From Aquanectria penicillioides (Eukaryota > Ascomycota > Sordariomycetes > Hypocreales > Nectriaceae), in contig PYIU01000003.1 in assembly GCA_003415625.1 (NCBI GenBank), positions 1,488,001 to 1,552,000 on the forward strand: a stretch of DNA of 64,000 nt. The letters are read 5' to 3'. The position numbers and the translations under genes were made by a program. The notes under the pieces are model-generated. The model saw nothing but the letters and a program-made list of their open reading frames with translations. It was not told where the DNA came from and did not search any database. This document shows, piece by piece, positions 12,101-21,932 of the stretch (its first letter is position 1; every line of letters starts with the position of its first letter).

Positions 12101-13937
12101 TGAATGCCGGAGCTCTTCTCAATGGACCTTGGCGGAGGATGATGAGCTGCGATGCCTCGTGCGAGAACATTCATATAACTGGTCTTTGATTTCAAGCCTG
12201 CTATCCACCAAATCGCTCTTCGCATCTGGAGCCGAGCGCCGTACGCCGTGGGAATGCTTTGAGAGATGGATCAACCTCGAAGGGCTCCCGGCAGACATGC
12301 AGAAGACCCAGTACTTTAAAGCTTACAACAGTCGAATTGAAGCGGCACAGCGTGTCATCATGCAGCAGAACCAGCTCGCAGCCCAGGCACAGCAGGCCAA
12401 TTCCGCCGGTGGCGGCGCCGTTACCCCTGTTCGACGACGCCCATCCACGCCGGTAAGGGTAGAGAGGCGACGCAACCAGAAACATCTCACCCTTATCGAC
12501 GCTATGAGGAAGTTGGCCAAGAAGCGGGAGACAACCATTCAGAAGCAGCAGCACACAGCATCTCAGAATGCTGCAAACAAGAAGACTAACGACCCAGTCT
12601 CGAGAGGCCCGAACAAGACGCCGCGGGATTATAGCTTGTTGCGATGGGAACGCGATCAAGCTCTGGCAGAAAAGATGGCGCAGTATGCGCAGAGGCAGGA
12701 AGCTCAGCGACGAGTGAGTACCCAGACAACCAAGCAGGACCCAAAGCAAGGAAATCTAACCTCGTCCACCCAGGCTGCCCTGCAAGCCAGAGCTCAGACT
12801 CAAGCCGCGCAAATGGCTGGAAGCCAAGCAGCCGTACAGGCTGGTCAAGCCAACGTCCAAGTCCAGGCCGCCGCTGCCGCTGCTGCTGCCGCCGCCGCCA
12901 ACGGTATGAATGTGTGTTGCTCGCGTCAACGTTCCGAACCAACTCGCCGCTGCCGCCGCCGCCGCAGGCCAAGCCCGCCCTCGCATGCCGATGCAGTCTC
13001 CGGCTAACGGCATGGGAGGTGTTCCATCTCATATGACGGGTGGACTCGTGCCCCTACCCCGATGACGGGAGTGCAGCAGGCTCAGATGCAAGCCCAGATA
13101 CAAGCTGCCATGCAGGGACAGCACAACCGCATGCCCATGCCCAACCCCCAACCTGATGTCAACCTAATGATGCGTGCCCAGCGCATCTCGGAGCAGCAGA
13201 GGGCCGCTGTTCAGATGCAACAGGCTCAGCAGGGCCCCGGAACCCCTGCTCAAGCAGCAACTACGCAGGCAAGCCCGCCTCCGCCCAACATGCGAGCCAC
13301 GGTCAATGGTGTCGGTGCCGTTACTGGCGTCAACGGCATGGCCCAACAGAACTTCATCAACAACGCACAAGCCATGATGGCCACGTTTAACGCAAACAAC
13401 AACAACCACTCCACTCCCCAGGCCAATGGCCTCCACATGCCGACTGGCGCTGCCGGTTCCCCGGCACCTCGTCCTCAGCCTCAGCTCCCGGCCAGCATTG
13501 CCAACCAACTTAACCAGCTCGAGGCCCAGTTCCGTGCAAAAAACCCGAACCTTACCCCTGAACAAGCCCGACAGCTTGCCACGGAGCACCTTACTCGTGC
13601 TATGATGGCCCAGCGTCAGTCTGCAATGAACGCGGCGGCCGGTGCCAACGGTCAGCCCGGCCTTGCCGGCAGCATTGCTGCAACGACGAGCCCTCACCAG
13701 TACGCCGCTCTGCTACGCCAGCAACAGCAAGCTCAAGCCAGCCAAGCTGCTGGAAACCCTGCACAACAACAGGCTCAGCAGCAAGCCCAGCAGCAAGCCC
13801 AGCAACAAGCTCAGCAACAGGCCCAGCAGCAGGCTCAGCAACAGGCTCAGCAGCAAGCTCAGCAACAGGCTCAGCAGCAAGCCCAGCAACACCAACGACA
13901 AGCTAGCGGGAGTGCTACGCCATCAGTTGGCAAATAG
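9163..13937 (+). CDS. eaf1: NuA4 histone acetyltransferase scaffold Eaf1/Vid21 (HSA and SANT domains), one apparent frameshift
   Basis: Five coding segments: 9163-9224, 9269-9454, 9548-12713, 12774-12903 and 12968-13937. All introns use GT-AG and phases agree. Start MTEVGAADLSRLLQSKRNEC. Adding one C near the C4 runs at 13051-13060 joins the last exon and gives 1,504 residues. A long Pro/Thr-rich disordered region leads to an HSA domain (MLQEMKWMRTDFREERKWKR, about 11346-11405) and a SANT/Myb domain (QWTLAEDDELRCLVREHSYNW, about 12120-12182). The tail is Gln/Ala-rich with a perfect AQQQ repeat. Eaf1 is the platform that holds together the NuA4 complex: its HSA helix binds actin and Arp4, and SANT contacts the Tra1 module. 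It acts in the nucleus in H4/H2A acetylation and DNA repair. The identification is firm. The tail frameshift probably reflects a sequence error. Intron 12714-12773 is in frame and free of stops, so a retained form is possible. Confidence 0.9.
13761..13889 (+). repeat. 12-nt coding repeat (Ala-Gln-Gln-Gln)x10 plus partial in eaf1
   Basis: Ten consecutive 12-nt units, each GCN followed by three CAG/CAA codons, then an eleventh unit ending AQQH. Synonymous CAG/CAA and GCC/GCT choices vary from unit to unit, so the tract is less slippage-prone than a pure CAG run, but unit-number change is still plausible. Confidence 0.95.
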
Positions 13938-14477
13938 AGAAAGCTATTGGGTAACTTAACGTGTCAAGAGGCCGGGTCTTTGAGTTTTGAAAGCTTTTGG
14001 GAATCGTTATGCAGCACACGCGATCGAGGATGGGTCTTGTTTGGTTTGCAGGATGCTATGGATTGGGACGGCTGTTGGAACAAAACCTGTACATACATAT
14101 TAATGTTGTCGAGGCTAGCGTACATATATACTCGACTTTGAAGCATTGCCCAAAAGCGGCACTTCAGACTACAATCCCCCACAACCTTCCATGATGACCA
14201 GTGTTTCCCGTTGATGTGATGCTTTGTCTTCCCTCGACAGCATTGGTGGAGAAGCCAACACACTCAACCCCCTCAGTAGTTCCGAATGATTTACTTAGTT
14301 GATCATGTGATGTGAATATACGTAGATTCTGATGTTCACTAATTTGCATCATCCATCTATCATGACACTTAGATTCTATAAAAGAAACCCCCCAAACGCC
14401 AGTCATGCGACAAAATAGTACAATCCGATCCTCCGTTACGGCAAAGAAAAGCCATCCACACACACTGCTTGCCTCTT
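13938..14477. other. Convergent 3' spacer eaf1 / nhx1
   Basis: 540 nt between the two stop codons. It is AT-richer than the flanking exons and presumably holds both 3' UTRs. No open frame or RNA gene was recognised. Confidence 0.5.
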
Positions 14478-16912
14478 TCAACTCGATCCACCGTTTCCAT
14501 TGCCACCACCTGGGCGAGGCCCATCACTGTGGAGCAGTAGCTTGGGCTTGATAAAGTCCTCGTCCAACTGGTGGAAGACACTGGCAGGATCTTCGGCAGC
14601 CCACAGCTGCCTAATCGCGCCAGTAGCGGTGATGGGCTGCTGGGAGGGCTCGGGGCCGGGTGAGGTGAACATGGGGTTGGTTTGTGGTGACGGAACGGTG
14701 CTGGAGCGAGGAAGAGGTGAGCGACGCGCCGGGGGCGGCAGATCGGACGTGTCGATATCGCTACCAATGTCTGATTCGTCATTGCCGCGCAGAAAATCGG
14801 AACGCTCGTCATCGGGGTGGCCCCTGGAATTCTTGCGGCTCTTGCTCTGAGCACGAGTACCGCCAGTGTGCGGCGACGAGGCGCCCGAGACGTAGCTGGC
14901 CCCCCGGCCAGCGGCTTCGAGGCTGTTCATGGGCACGCTGCCGTTTCTGCGCGGGTTGTATCCGATGCCCGTCCCTGAGCGCTTCATCTGGAAGCCACCA
15001 CCAAAAGATTCAATGTCAAACTCATCATCACTGTCAATCTCTTCAACGACGCCAGTGCGAATACCCAGGATCTCGAGCATTCGGGCGGTGGTGCCACCGA
15101 AGATGATGACCGTCAGCACAACCACAACCAGGACAGTAGCCCGAAGTGCATAAGAGTTCTCTCCTGTCAGGAGCGCTGCCAGCGCCACGCCGACAGCTCC
15201 ACGGAGCCCTGCCCAATAGAGCATGGCCTGGTAGTTGTAGGGCAACTCATCACCGACCTCGACTCCTCGCCTGCTAGCCCGCCATCGGATGAACCAGTTG
15301 ATGGCCCGGGACAGGGGGAACACGGCGACCCATCGGGCAGCGCACACAGCCAGGATGGTGACGATGATCAAGGGTGGCTGGAACTGCAGAGCGTTATCCG
15401 TAAACAGGGCCAAACCGAGGTAAATGAAGATGAAATTTTCCGACAACTGAGCCAGAATTTGGAAGATGAACTTGGTTGTGAGCTGTGTTCGTCGCGACAT
15501 GTTGAAGTAGGCATAATGCTTGAGGGTGATACCGCAGAAAAGCAATGACACGATACCTGTGTATTTGTCAGGACTCTGAAAGGCGCGTTCGTCTTGAATA
15601 TCAAGGAGAGAAGGGAGGCATACCAGACATGTGAAGACCATGCGAGAAGAAATACGTGGCATAGGCAATCAAAACAATCAAGCAGCTCTCGATCTTGGGG
15701 AAACGTCGAAGATATGTGAACTTTAGGAGCAAAGCCGTGGCCACGCCCACCAAGAAGCCGATAAGCATGCTACAGAAGAAGACGAGCAAGAAGATGCCGG
15801 TACCCTCGAAGAAGCTGATGAGACCATAACCGCTGGTCTCGCCCTTGTTGTACTTCTGGGCCGTCTCGAAAATGACAATGGCAATAGCATCATTGAGAAT
15901 AGATTCGCCAAAAATGATAGTGTACAGCTTCGGGTCCACCTTGTAAGTGTTGAAAATGGCCAGAATGGTGACTGGGTCGGTAGCAGACAAGGTTGCGCCA
16001 ACGGAAATAGCATCGATAAAAGTTATGTCCAGGAATCCGGGCATGTGCTTAAAAATCCAGAGAATCAAACCGATGACGACAGCGGACAGGAAAGTACCGG
16101 CAAATGCGAAAGTTAGGATGGTGCCTATATTTCGGAAGAAGTTTGCCTGATGCAGTTCGTAGCCGGAGGACAGGATGATGGGCGGTAGCAGGAGATTGAA
16201 GAAGATCTGGTAATCGAAGGTGATGAGGTTTCGAATCGAGTCGCCGGATGATATGAGAAGAACCAGGCCAACAATCATTCCTACAAGGAGACAAGATAGT
16301 GAGCATGCGAAGTGAATATTGGGGCGCAGAAAGTTGGAGAGCGGCCTTACCAGCAAAGATGGAGAGGGCGGTTTCATGGATTGCCGTGACCTTCTTCATC
16401 TGCACCAAGTAGCTTGTGAAGAAGGCGATGATGAGCAGCATGATGCAAATGAAGAGCGACCATGCTGCGAATAGTTCCTTCCTGGCGGAGTCGCCCTCTG
16501 TGAAGCCTTGTTAGCATCATCTCTCGGTCTCGTCACCATTCGCACGGGATGTGCGAACGGTCGGGAAGCCGCCGCCGCCGCCGCAGCAGCAGCAGCTATG
16601 TTGGCCACGCACCTTCGGGGTCCGACTCCTCCACCTCTCGTTCTACACTCAATTCGTTAGCATAGTGCGGCGCGCGTCTTCGAAAGGCAATTGCAGGGGA
16701 CGTTGGGCGGACGCACGGAGGACCTTGAAGCCGGCGGCGGCGAGGTTCGACGAGGAAAACATTGTTGCGGTGGTGTTTGGTTCGAGTCGGGAGCGGGAGC
16801 GGGCCAGAGACGAGGCTGGGAGAGCTGGCAACGGCAGCTATACGCGAAGATTGCGGGACACAACAGCCGGGATGCCCTGCGCGAGCCTCTTGAGAGTCGC
16901 GGCAGGGGACAT
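14478..16912 (-). CDS. nhx1: Endosomal/vacuolar Na+(K+)/H+ exchanger, Nhx1 family; first exon uncertain
   Basis: CPA1 cation/proton antiporter of endosomes and vacuole. Secure segments on the minus strand: 16613-16642, 16351-16497, 15624-16280 and 14478-15556. Introns at 16498-16612, 16281-16350 and 15557-15623 all have GT-AG ends and compatible phases. Membrane segments run from LFICIMLLIIAFFTSYLV through FNLLLPPIILSSGYELHQANF. The ion-binding motif SATDPVTILAIFN and FGESILNDAIAIVIFE carry the conserved acidic residues, and YWAGLRGAVGVALAALL is the late conserved helix. The Ser/Arg-rich cytosolic tail is about 190 residues. The start is tentative: the only upstream in-leader ATG is at 16912 (MSPAATLKRL), and its exon does not join the next one in phase (exon edge near 16844, acceptor TGTAG at 16643). 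A lost base or a different first exon would explain this. The function is well supported by family motifs. Confidence 0.88.
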
Positions 16913-18735
16913 GAATTGGGAGAACGTTCGAAGCTGGCTGGCGGCGATGCTGGGGAGCAGAAAGGGGCGGCGATGGGAGAGAAGTCGCTTGGTGGGAGGG
17001 CGAGAGCGACGTATGCCAGATGTAGCAGAGATGAGTCCTGGCGGGAGTCTGAAGTTGGTGCTGAGTACGTGGTGGGTTTAGTTAATCGACTGCCTAGCCC
17101 GTGCTGGCCCAGCGGGATACTTGGCGTGTGGAAGGCGACAGCTTTCCACTAAAGGCCCTAATGATTGGCCGGCGCCCCACGTACAGCCCCCCTCCAGCAG
17201 CCGTTACCACTGGTATAAGTGACCTTTTGGGGAGGAGGATTTATGAGCTGCCCCGTTGGTACCTACAGTAGCATTGACTGCAGCACCTGGGTACTCCGTA
17301 CCGTACCGCAAGCACGCACACGGCGGCCGGGACGTGGGTGGTGCATCGAGATTTCGCTAGACTGGATGCAGTAAGTGATTGCGTATGTGTCGATGGGCCC
17401 GCGCTGGAATTTTCCCTTTTTTTCTTCTTTTTTTTCTTCTTTATTTCCTTTTGCTCTCAACTTCTTCATTGCGAAAGGCCCTATTTTGGGAAGAAATGGA
17501 ATGCTTCTCTGGACCGGGCGTGTCTCAACCTTGAAATTCATTCCTCTCTCCTGTGTACCTGCGATTGAAATTTCTGTTGGTGCTTCGGTGCTTATGCTGG
17601 AGCCGATGCTACCTGGACGACCACTGGCGACGCTACACGCTGACGCTGACGCTGACAATGGCCCAGACACTTGACAGGGAGTCAGGGACGCTGAGTTTCA
17701 GGGCTTTCCGCGTAAAGCCCCCAGTTGACAACAGAACCTGGTCAAATCCACGACACGGTGCCAACTAGATCAAGGGGGTTGGTTAAGCCAAACCACGTAA
17801 GGGGGGCGGGTCTGTTCTCTTTCTCTTGGTCTTGGTTCTGCCAGGGGGCTCCTGATTCAGCAACTTGGTTCAAGACCTTGTCCATATCGAGTCCAAGTAC
17901 TCCACGGGCCGTCGACCTTTACCTGGATCCATCGAGATACCACATCATGTCAGTCATGACAGCATCCTCCAGCATCCCGCGTGGCCAGAGACAACATGTC
18001 CCATGGCACCACGCTCCAGTATCCATCACGCCGGGTCGTCGCCTGCACTGCACCATAAACCTCCACTAGCACATGCAACTCAGCGGGGCTTTGCCGCTGA
18101 TGGGAGGTTGGAAGTTCTTGGGCTGTCCCTGGAAGAGCCCCCCCCTGATATGGAGCTGATGGAAGGGGAGGGAACTTTGGCTTGGCTCGGAAGGGAGACC
18201 AAAGTGCGCGCCCAGGACCACCCGCGCTCAATGCGGGCTTCAGAAGGGTTCTGGGGTTCTGGGGTTCGGGGTTCTAGGGTCCGCCGTCCGCGCGTTTCCC
18301 GTGAGGCTCTTCAGCAATTCCGCCCGCTAAAACCCGCAAACGACAGCTCCCTGGAAGCCGGCCACTCGCCCCCCCACTACACACTCTACCCCTCCAAGTA
18401 CGGCACTAGATACCGCCTATCCGTACCAACCCAGGTACCAATCTAGGTAAGGTAGCCACTACCGCTACCGGTAGCTCGTGTCCTCAACTTCCAGCCAACC
18501 GTCGTGCTGGCGGCTCTGACCTCACATCTCCAAATTCGCCCATTCCCCATCCCTCGAGCGCCTGTTCGCCCGTCGTCGCAACGCTCGCACGCACCACCTC
18601 GCGCATCTATCGCGAGTCGCAGCTGGCGCATCACAACCCCAGCTCTCGCCCCAATCTTTTGGTCCTCTTCTGCCCCCCCCCGAGCATTCGCTTGCTCTGG
18701 CAAATTGCCCGGCTCTCCGCCATCCTGTCGACACC
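16913..18735. promoter_or_regulatory. Divergent intergenic region nhx1 / arl3
   Basis: About 1.8 kb between the divergent genes nhx1 and arl3. A pyrimidine tract at about 17411-17452 and a C-rich leader at about 18500-18735, just before arl3, are the only compositional features. Open frames within it look like chance. No conserved element was identified. Confidence 0.45.
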
Positions 18736-19374
18736 ATGTACCACCTCGCCAAGGGCATCTATCGCTATGTGACCAGCAAGGAAGAATACTCCGTCATCCT
18801 CCTCGGCCTCGACAATGCCGGCAAGACCACCTTCCACGAGCAGGTCAAGTCGCTCTTCATCCCCGGCGCCTCAGAGCCCAAGCTCAAGACCGTCCCTACT
18901 GTCGGCCAGAATGTCTCGACCATCCCGCTCCCAGACATGTACCTGAAGCTCTGGGACGTCGGCGGCCAGCACTCCCTTCGCAACCTGTGGCAGAGCTACT
19001 ACGCCAGCTGCCATGCCATCGTCTTCATAATCGACAGCACCGACATTGGTGACGGCAACCTCGAGCACGAGGGCAACGACCGCCTAGACGAGTGCCGCCT
19101 CGTGCTAGAAGACGTCCTGCAGCACTCCGAGACCGAGGGCGTGCCACTGCTGATCCTCGCCAACAAGCAAGACCGAGAAGACTGCGTCGAGACGATTCGG
19201 ATCAAGGAAGGCCTGGTCAAGAAGGTCATGGAAGGCGACAAGGGATCGAGCGTTCGAGACTCTAGGGTCCTGGCTATGAGCGCTCTCACTGGCGACGGCG
19301 TTAGGGAAGCTATCGATTGGGTGCGCACGCGAGTGCAGTGGAATAAAGAGTCAAGGCCGCCCGTCATGCGGTAG
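18736..19374 (+). CDS. arl3: ARF-like GTPase Arl3/ARFRP1
   Basis: Intronless 212-residue small GTPase. G1 is GLDNAGKT, the switch II/G3 region is WDVGGQHSLR (with His where most ARFs have Lys-Ile), G4 is NKQD and G5 is SALTGDG. The N-terminus MYHLAKGIYRYV lacks the Gly2 needed for myristoylation. In yeast Arl3 and human ARFRP1 this N-terminus is instead acetylated by NatC and docks on Sys1 at the trans-Golgi, where the GTPase recruits Arl1 and golgins. Met-Tyr is a suitable NatC start. An acidic insertion (GDGNLEHEGNDRLDE) sits between G3 and G4, as is common in fungal members. The gene is convergent with rrp45, 252 nt apart. A tandem ACGCTG-like stretch lies far upstream but has no evident role. 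The identification is strong. Confidence 0.92.
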   Translation: MYHLAKGIYRYVTSKEEYSVILLGLDNAGKTTFHEQVKSLFIPGASEPKLKTVPTVGQNVSTIPLPDMYLKLWDVGGQHSLRNLWQSYYASCHAIVFIIDSTDIGDGNLEHEGNDRLDECRLVLEDVLQHSETEGVPLLILANKQDREDCVETIRIKEGLVKKVMEGDKGSSVRDSRVLAMSALTGDGVREAIDWVRTRVQWNKESRPPVMR

Positions 19375-19626
19375 CTGTATTGGAATATTGGGAGGCGCAA
19401 CGGGGTTACGAGCTATGATACCGACTTTGCTGAGAGGCGAGACTCTCGGCGGCGTATTGATGGGGTTCATCTGGGTTATCAAATCATGTTGGTCTTGCAT
19501 GCATGGGATATCATGGAGCGGTCTAGCCAGGTTGTCTGGGGTATCATGCTTCTATAATTTGTTTTTGGTCTTAGTTGCTTGTCTTGTCCTTTTTTTTTTC
19601 TCTTTGTTCCTACCTAGATATCATCG

Positions 19627-20561
19627 TCACCTGTCATTTTCTGCAGACAGTTCTGCCATGAGCCCTCCCTTGTCTCTTCGCTTTGCGTCTTCTGCTAGTT
19701 TTCTATCCACCAGGCCCGTCAACTCCTTGGATCGATTCAATGCACCCGATGCGCACTGGATGAAGAGCGGCGCATCCAGAGCGGTGCCGCCCAGCTTGGC
19801 AATCTGGCAAATCTCGCCGTGCTTGTTGAGGCTGTAGGTGCATGTGCTCACTCGTAGCTGTTCCTCGAGCCATGTCGTGTCCACGAGAACCTGGTCGCCC
19901 TCCTCGCCGAAGAAGCTAAACGTCACACAGAACGGGGAGTGCAGCCAGCTCAGGGGCACGGGCTCTCGCTCGGCCGCAGTGTAGACCGTGAGGGTCTCGC
20001 CCTCGATGCTGGTGTCTGGCTTGCGGAAGTGACGAAGCGCCGCGACTACGGCAAGACAGGCGCAGTCCGTGAGGTTTCCGTCGTGGGTGAGGACGTGGAG
20101 GTCGACTCTGATGGACCAGCACTTCTGGCCCGCAATTAGACATAGCGACTCCGTGTCCAAGGCACCCGATCTTCGAATTGTCTTCTCAAGAAGTCTGGAT
20201 AGAAGGACCTCCTCCAGGGAGGGACGATTGACCTCGTATGAAGGGGCAACCATGGGGCTGAGTTCCGAAGTGATTGTGAAAACTCCATCAAACGGACGAT
20301 CCGAATAAGGCACCGTCACTTCAGCCGACACTCTGGCCAGCACCCTGCATCGCCTGTCAGTGACTCTGACTGAGAATAAAGACCCAATCGAACATACCTA
20401 GTCTTTCCAAACTTGACCTCAGCCACACCATACTCATCGCCAAAAGTGAGTTCCAGCGGCCGGAACTGGTCGAATTTGCGCCCGTCCACCCGCAAGCCCT
20501 CCTCCAGGGCCTGGATGAGAAAAGTCTTCTCAGGAAGAGACGGCTCTGCTTCGCGAGGCAT
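19627..20561 (-). CDS. rrp45: Exosome complex subunit Rrp45 (RNase PH fold)
   Basis: Two segments, 20398-20561 and 19627-20344, with one 53-nt intron (GTATGT...GCAG). Together they encode 293 residues with exact phase. The N-terminus carries the RNase PH opening LRVDGRKFDQFRPLELTFGD and then the V-A-EVKFGKTRVLARVSAEV strand block. The C-terminal half holds LHVLTHDGNLTDCACLAVVAAL, also typical. Rrp45 pairs with Rrp41 in the six-membered ring of the nuclear and cytoplasmic exosome, which processes rRNA precursors and degrades mRNA. Eukaryotic Rrp45 is catalytically inactive, and no catalytic role is inferred here. It is divergent from cwc15 with only 269 nt between start codons. Confidence 0.92.
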
Positions 20562-20830
20562 GGCGGTCTGTTAAAATATACTGCTTGGTTGAAAGATTTT
20601 GAGGCTGCTGGAGGGGACCCTACCAACGGCGCTGAATTTCCATATAGCAAAGACCGTGGGGCTGTGACTTCACCGAGAAAATTCTGCCGGGCGGTGAGCT
20701 CGCATTTCACCTTTGGCCACTGGCGCGCCTGTCTCATGAGCCTGCACCGCACACGACAACAACCTCAACGAGCATCGCCTCTTCTTTTATTAAAACTTAT
20801 CACCGTGGCAATTCGAGAGACGGAATCGCC
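20562..20830. promoter_or_regulatory. Short bidirectional promoter rrp45 / cwc15
   Basis: Only 269 nt separate the two divergent ATGs, so both 5' leaders and core promoters must fit here. Both products act in RNA processing. No TATA box is evident. Shared regulation is an inference from spacing alone. Confidence 0.6.
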
Positions 20831-21845
20831 ATGACTACCGCCCACAGACCCACGTTCGATCCCGTCAGTCCGCCCGCGATTGCCCTGCATTTCTTTAGGT
20901 ATCCAAACTAACGCTTCTCCAGGCCCGTGGCAAAGAGGCCCTCCGCGGTCCTGCCTACCACCAGCGTCTCCTCCCCGCCCACACCCATCTCAAGTACCGC
21001 AAGGCCGGCCAAGGCGGCGATGCCGATGAAGAGACCACCCGCGACCTGGCTGCCGAGCTGCTCGCCGCTGAGGCCGTGCATTTCAACAAGAAGAAGGGCG
21101 TCCCCCCTGGTCCCGCCGATGATGCCGACGACGAAGACGATGTCGAAGTTGCTGGCGGCGTGAAGCGCCCGCTACCGCGTGCAGGGGGAGCCGACGACGA
21201 CGAGGATGAGGAAGACCTCGAAGCCAAGAGGAGACGGATCCTAGCGGAGACCAGGGACATTGATGCGGATGACAGCGAGGAGGACGAAGAAGACAGTGAT
21301 GACGACGATGACGACGACGACAGCGATGATGATTCTGATGCAGAGCTGCAGCGAGAGTTGGACCGTGTGAGGAGAGAGCGTGAGGAAAAGAAGAAAAAAG
21401 AGGTTCGTTGCCACTAGATCTACCCCTGATTCTCGATTCCTTGTTTTGCTCACACATGTCACAGGAAGAGGAACGTCTTAAAGCAGAGGAGGAAGACCGA
21501 GTACGAAGCATCGCCCTCGGAAACCCCCTTCTCAACAAGCAAGATTTCACCATGAAGCGTCGGTGGGACGACGACGTCGTCTTCAAGAACCAGGCACGTG
21601 GCACCGAGGACAAGGGCAAGAAGGAGTTTGTCAACGTAAGTTCATACCTATACCCCCTAAATGTTGCATTTGCATGTCTTATATTTTTATTTTATTATTT
21701 TCATTCATAAACCGTTCTACCCAAAATATCCCCAAAAGCAAGACCCTTAATAAGAAAAATGCCCGAATTTCGCTGACTTTGGGTTACTCAGGATCTCCTT
21801 CGTTCCGACTTCCATAGACGCTTCATGAGCAAGTACGTTAGATAA
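20831..21845 (+). CDS. cwc15: Spliceosome component Cwc15 (Cwf15)
   Basis: Four segments: 20831-20863, 20923-21402, 21465-21635 and 21792-21845, 245 residues in total. Donors are GTCAGT, GTTCGT and GTAAGT, and all introns are phase 0. The highly conserved N-terminus MTTAHRPTFDPARGKEALRG and the C-terminal block TMKRRWDDDVVFKNQARG, ending DLLRSDFHRRFMSKYVR, are the Cwf15 signature. The middle is an acidic Asp/Glu/Ser run (about residues 95-150) followed by a charged coiled-coil-like stretch. Cwc15 is a member of the Prp19-associated/NTC-related group in activated spliceosomes. The 11-codon first exon is typical for this gene in filamentous fungi. The product ends 87 nt from the convergent xylulokinase stop. 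Confidence 0.94.
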
Positions 21846-21932
21846 TTCATGTATCGGAAACCCAAATTGTTAGACATTAGATACCCTCATCCAGATTTTT
21901 AATTTCTTCCCTTCTCAAATCATCAATTCGTT

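Noticed and set aside
17865..18446. 193-codon open frame upstream of arl3
   Set aside because: Its composition is low-complexity and Pro/Arg/His-rich, it contains no domain, and it lies in a likely promoter region.
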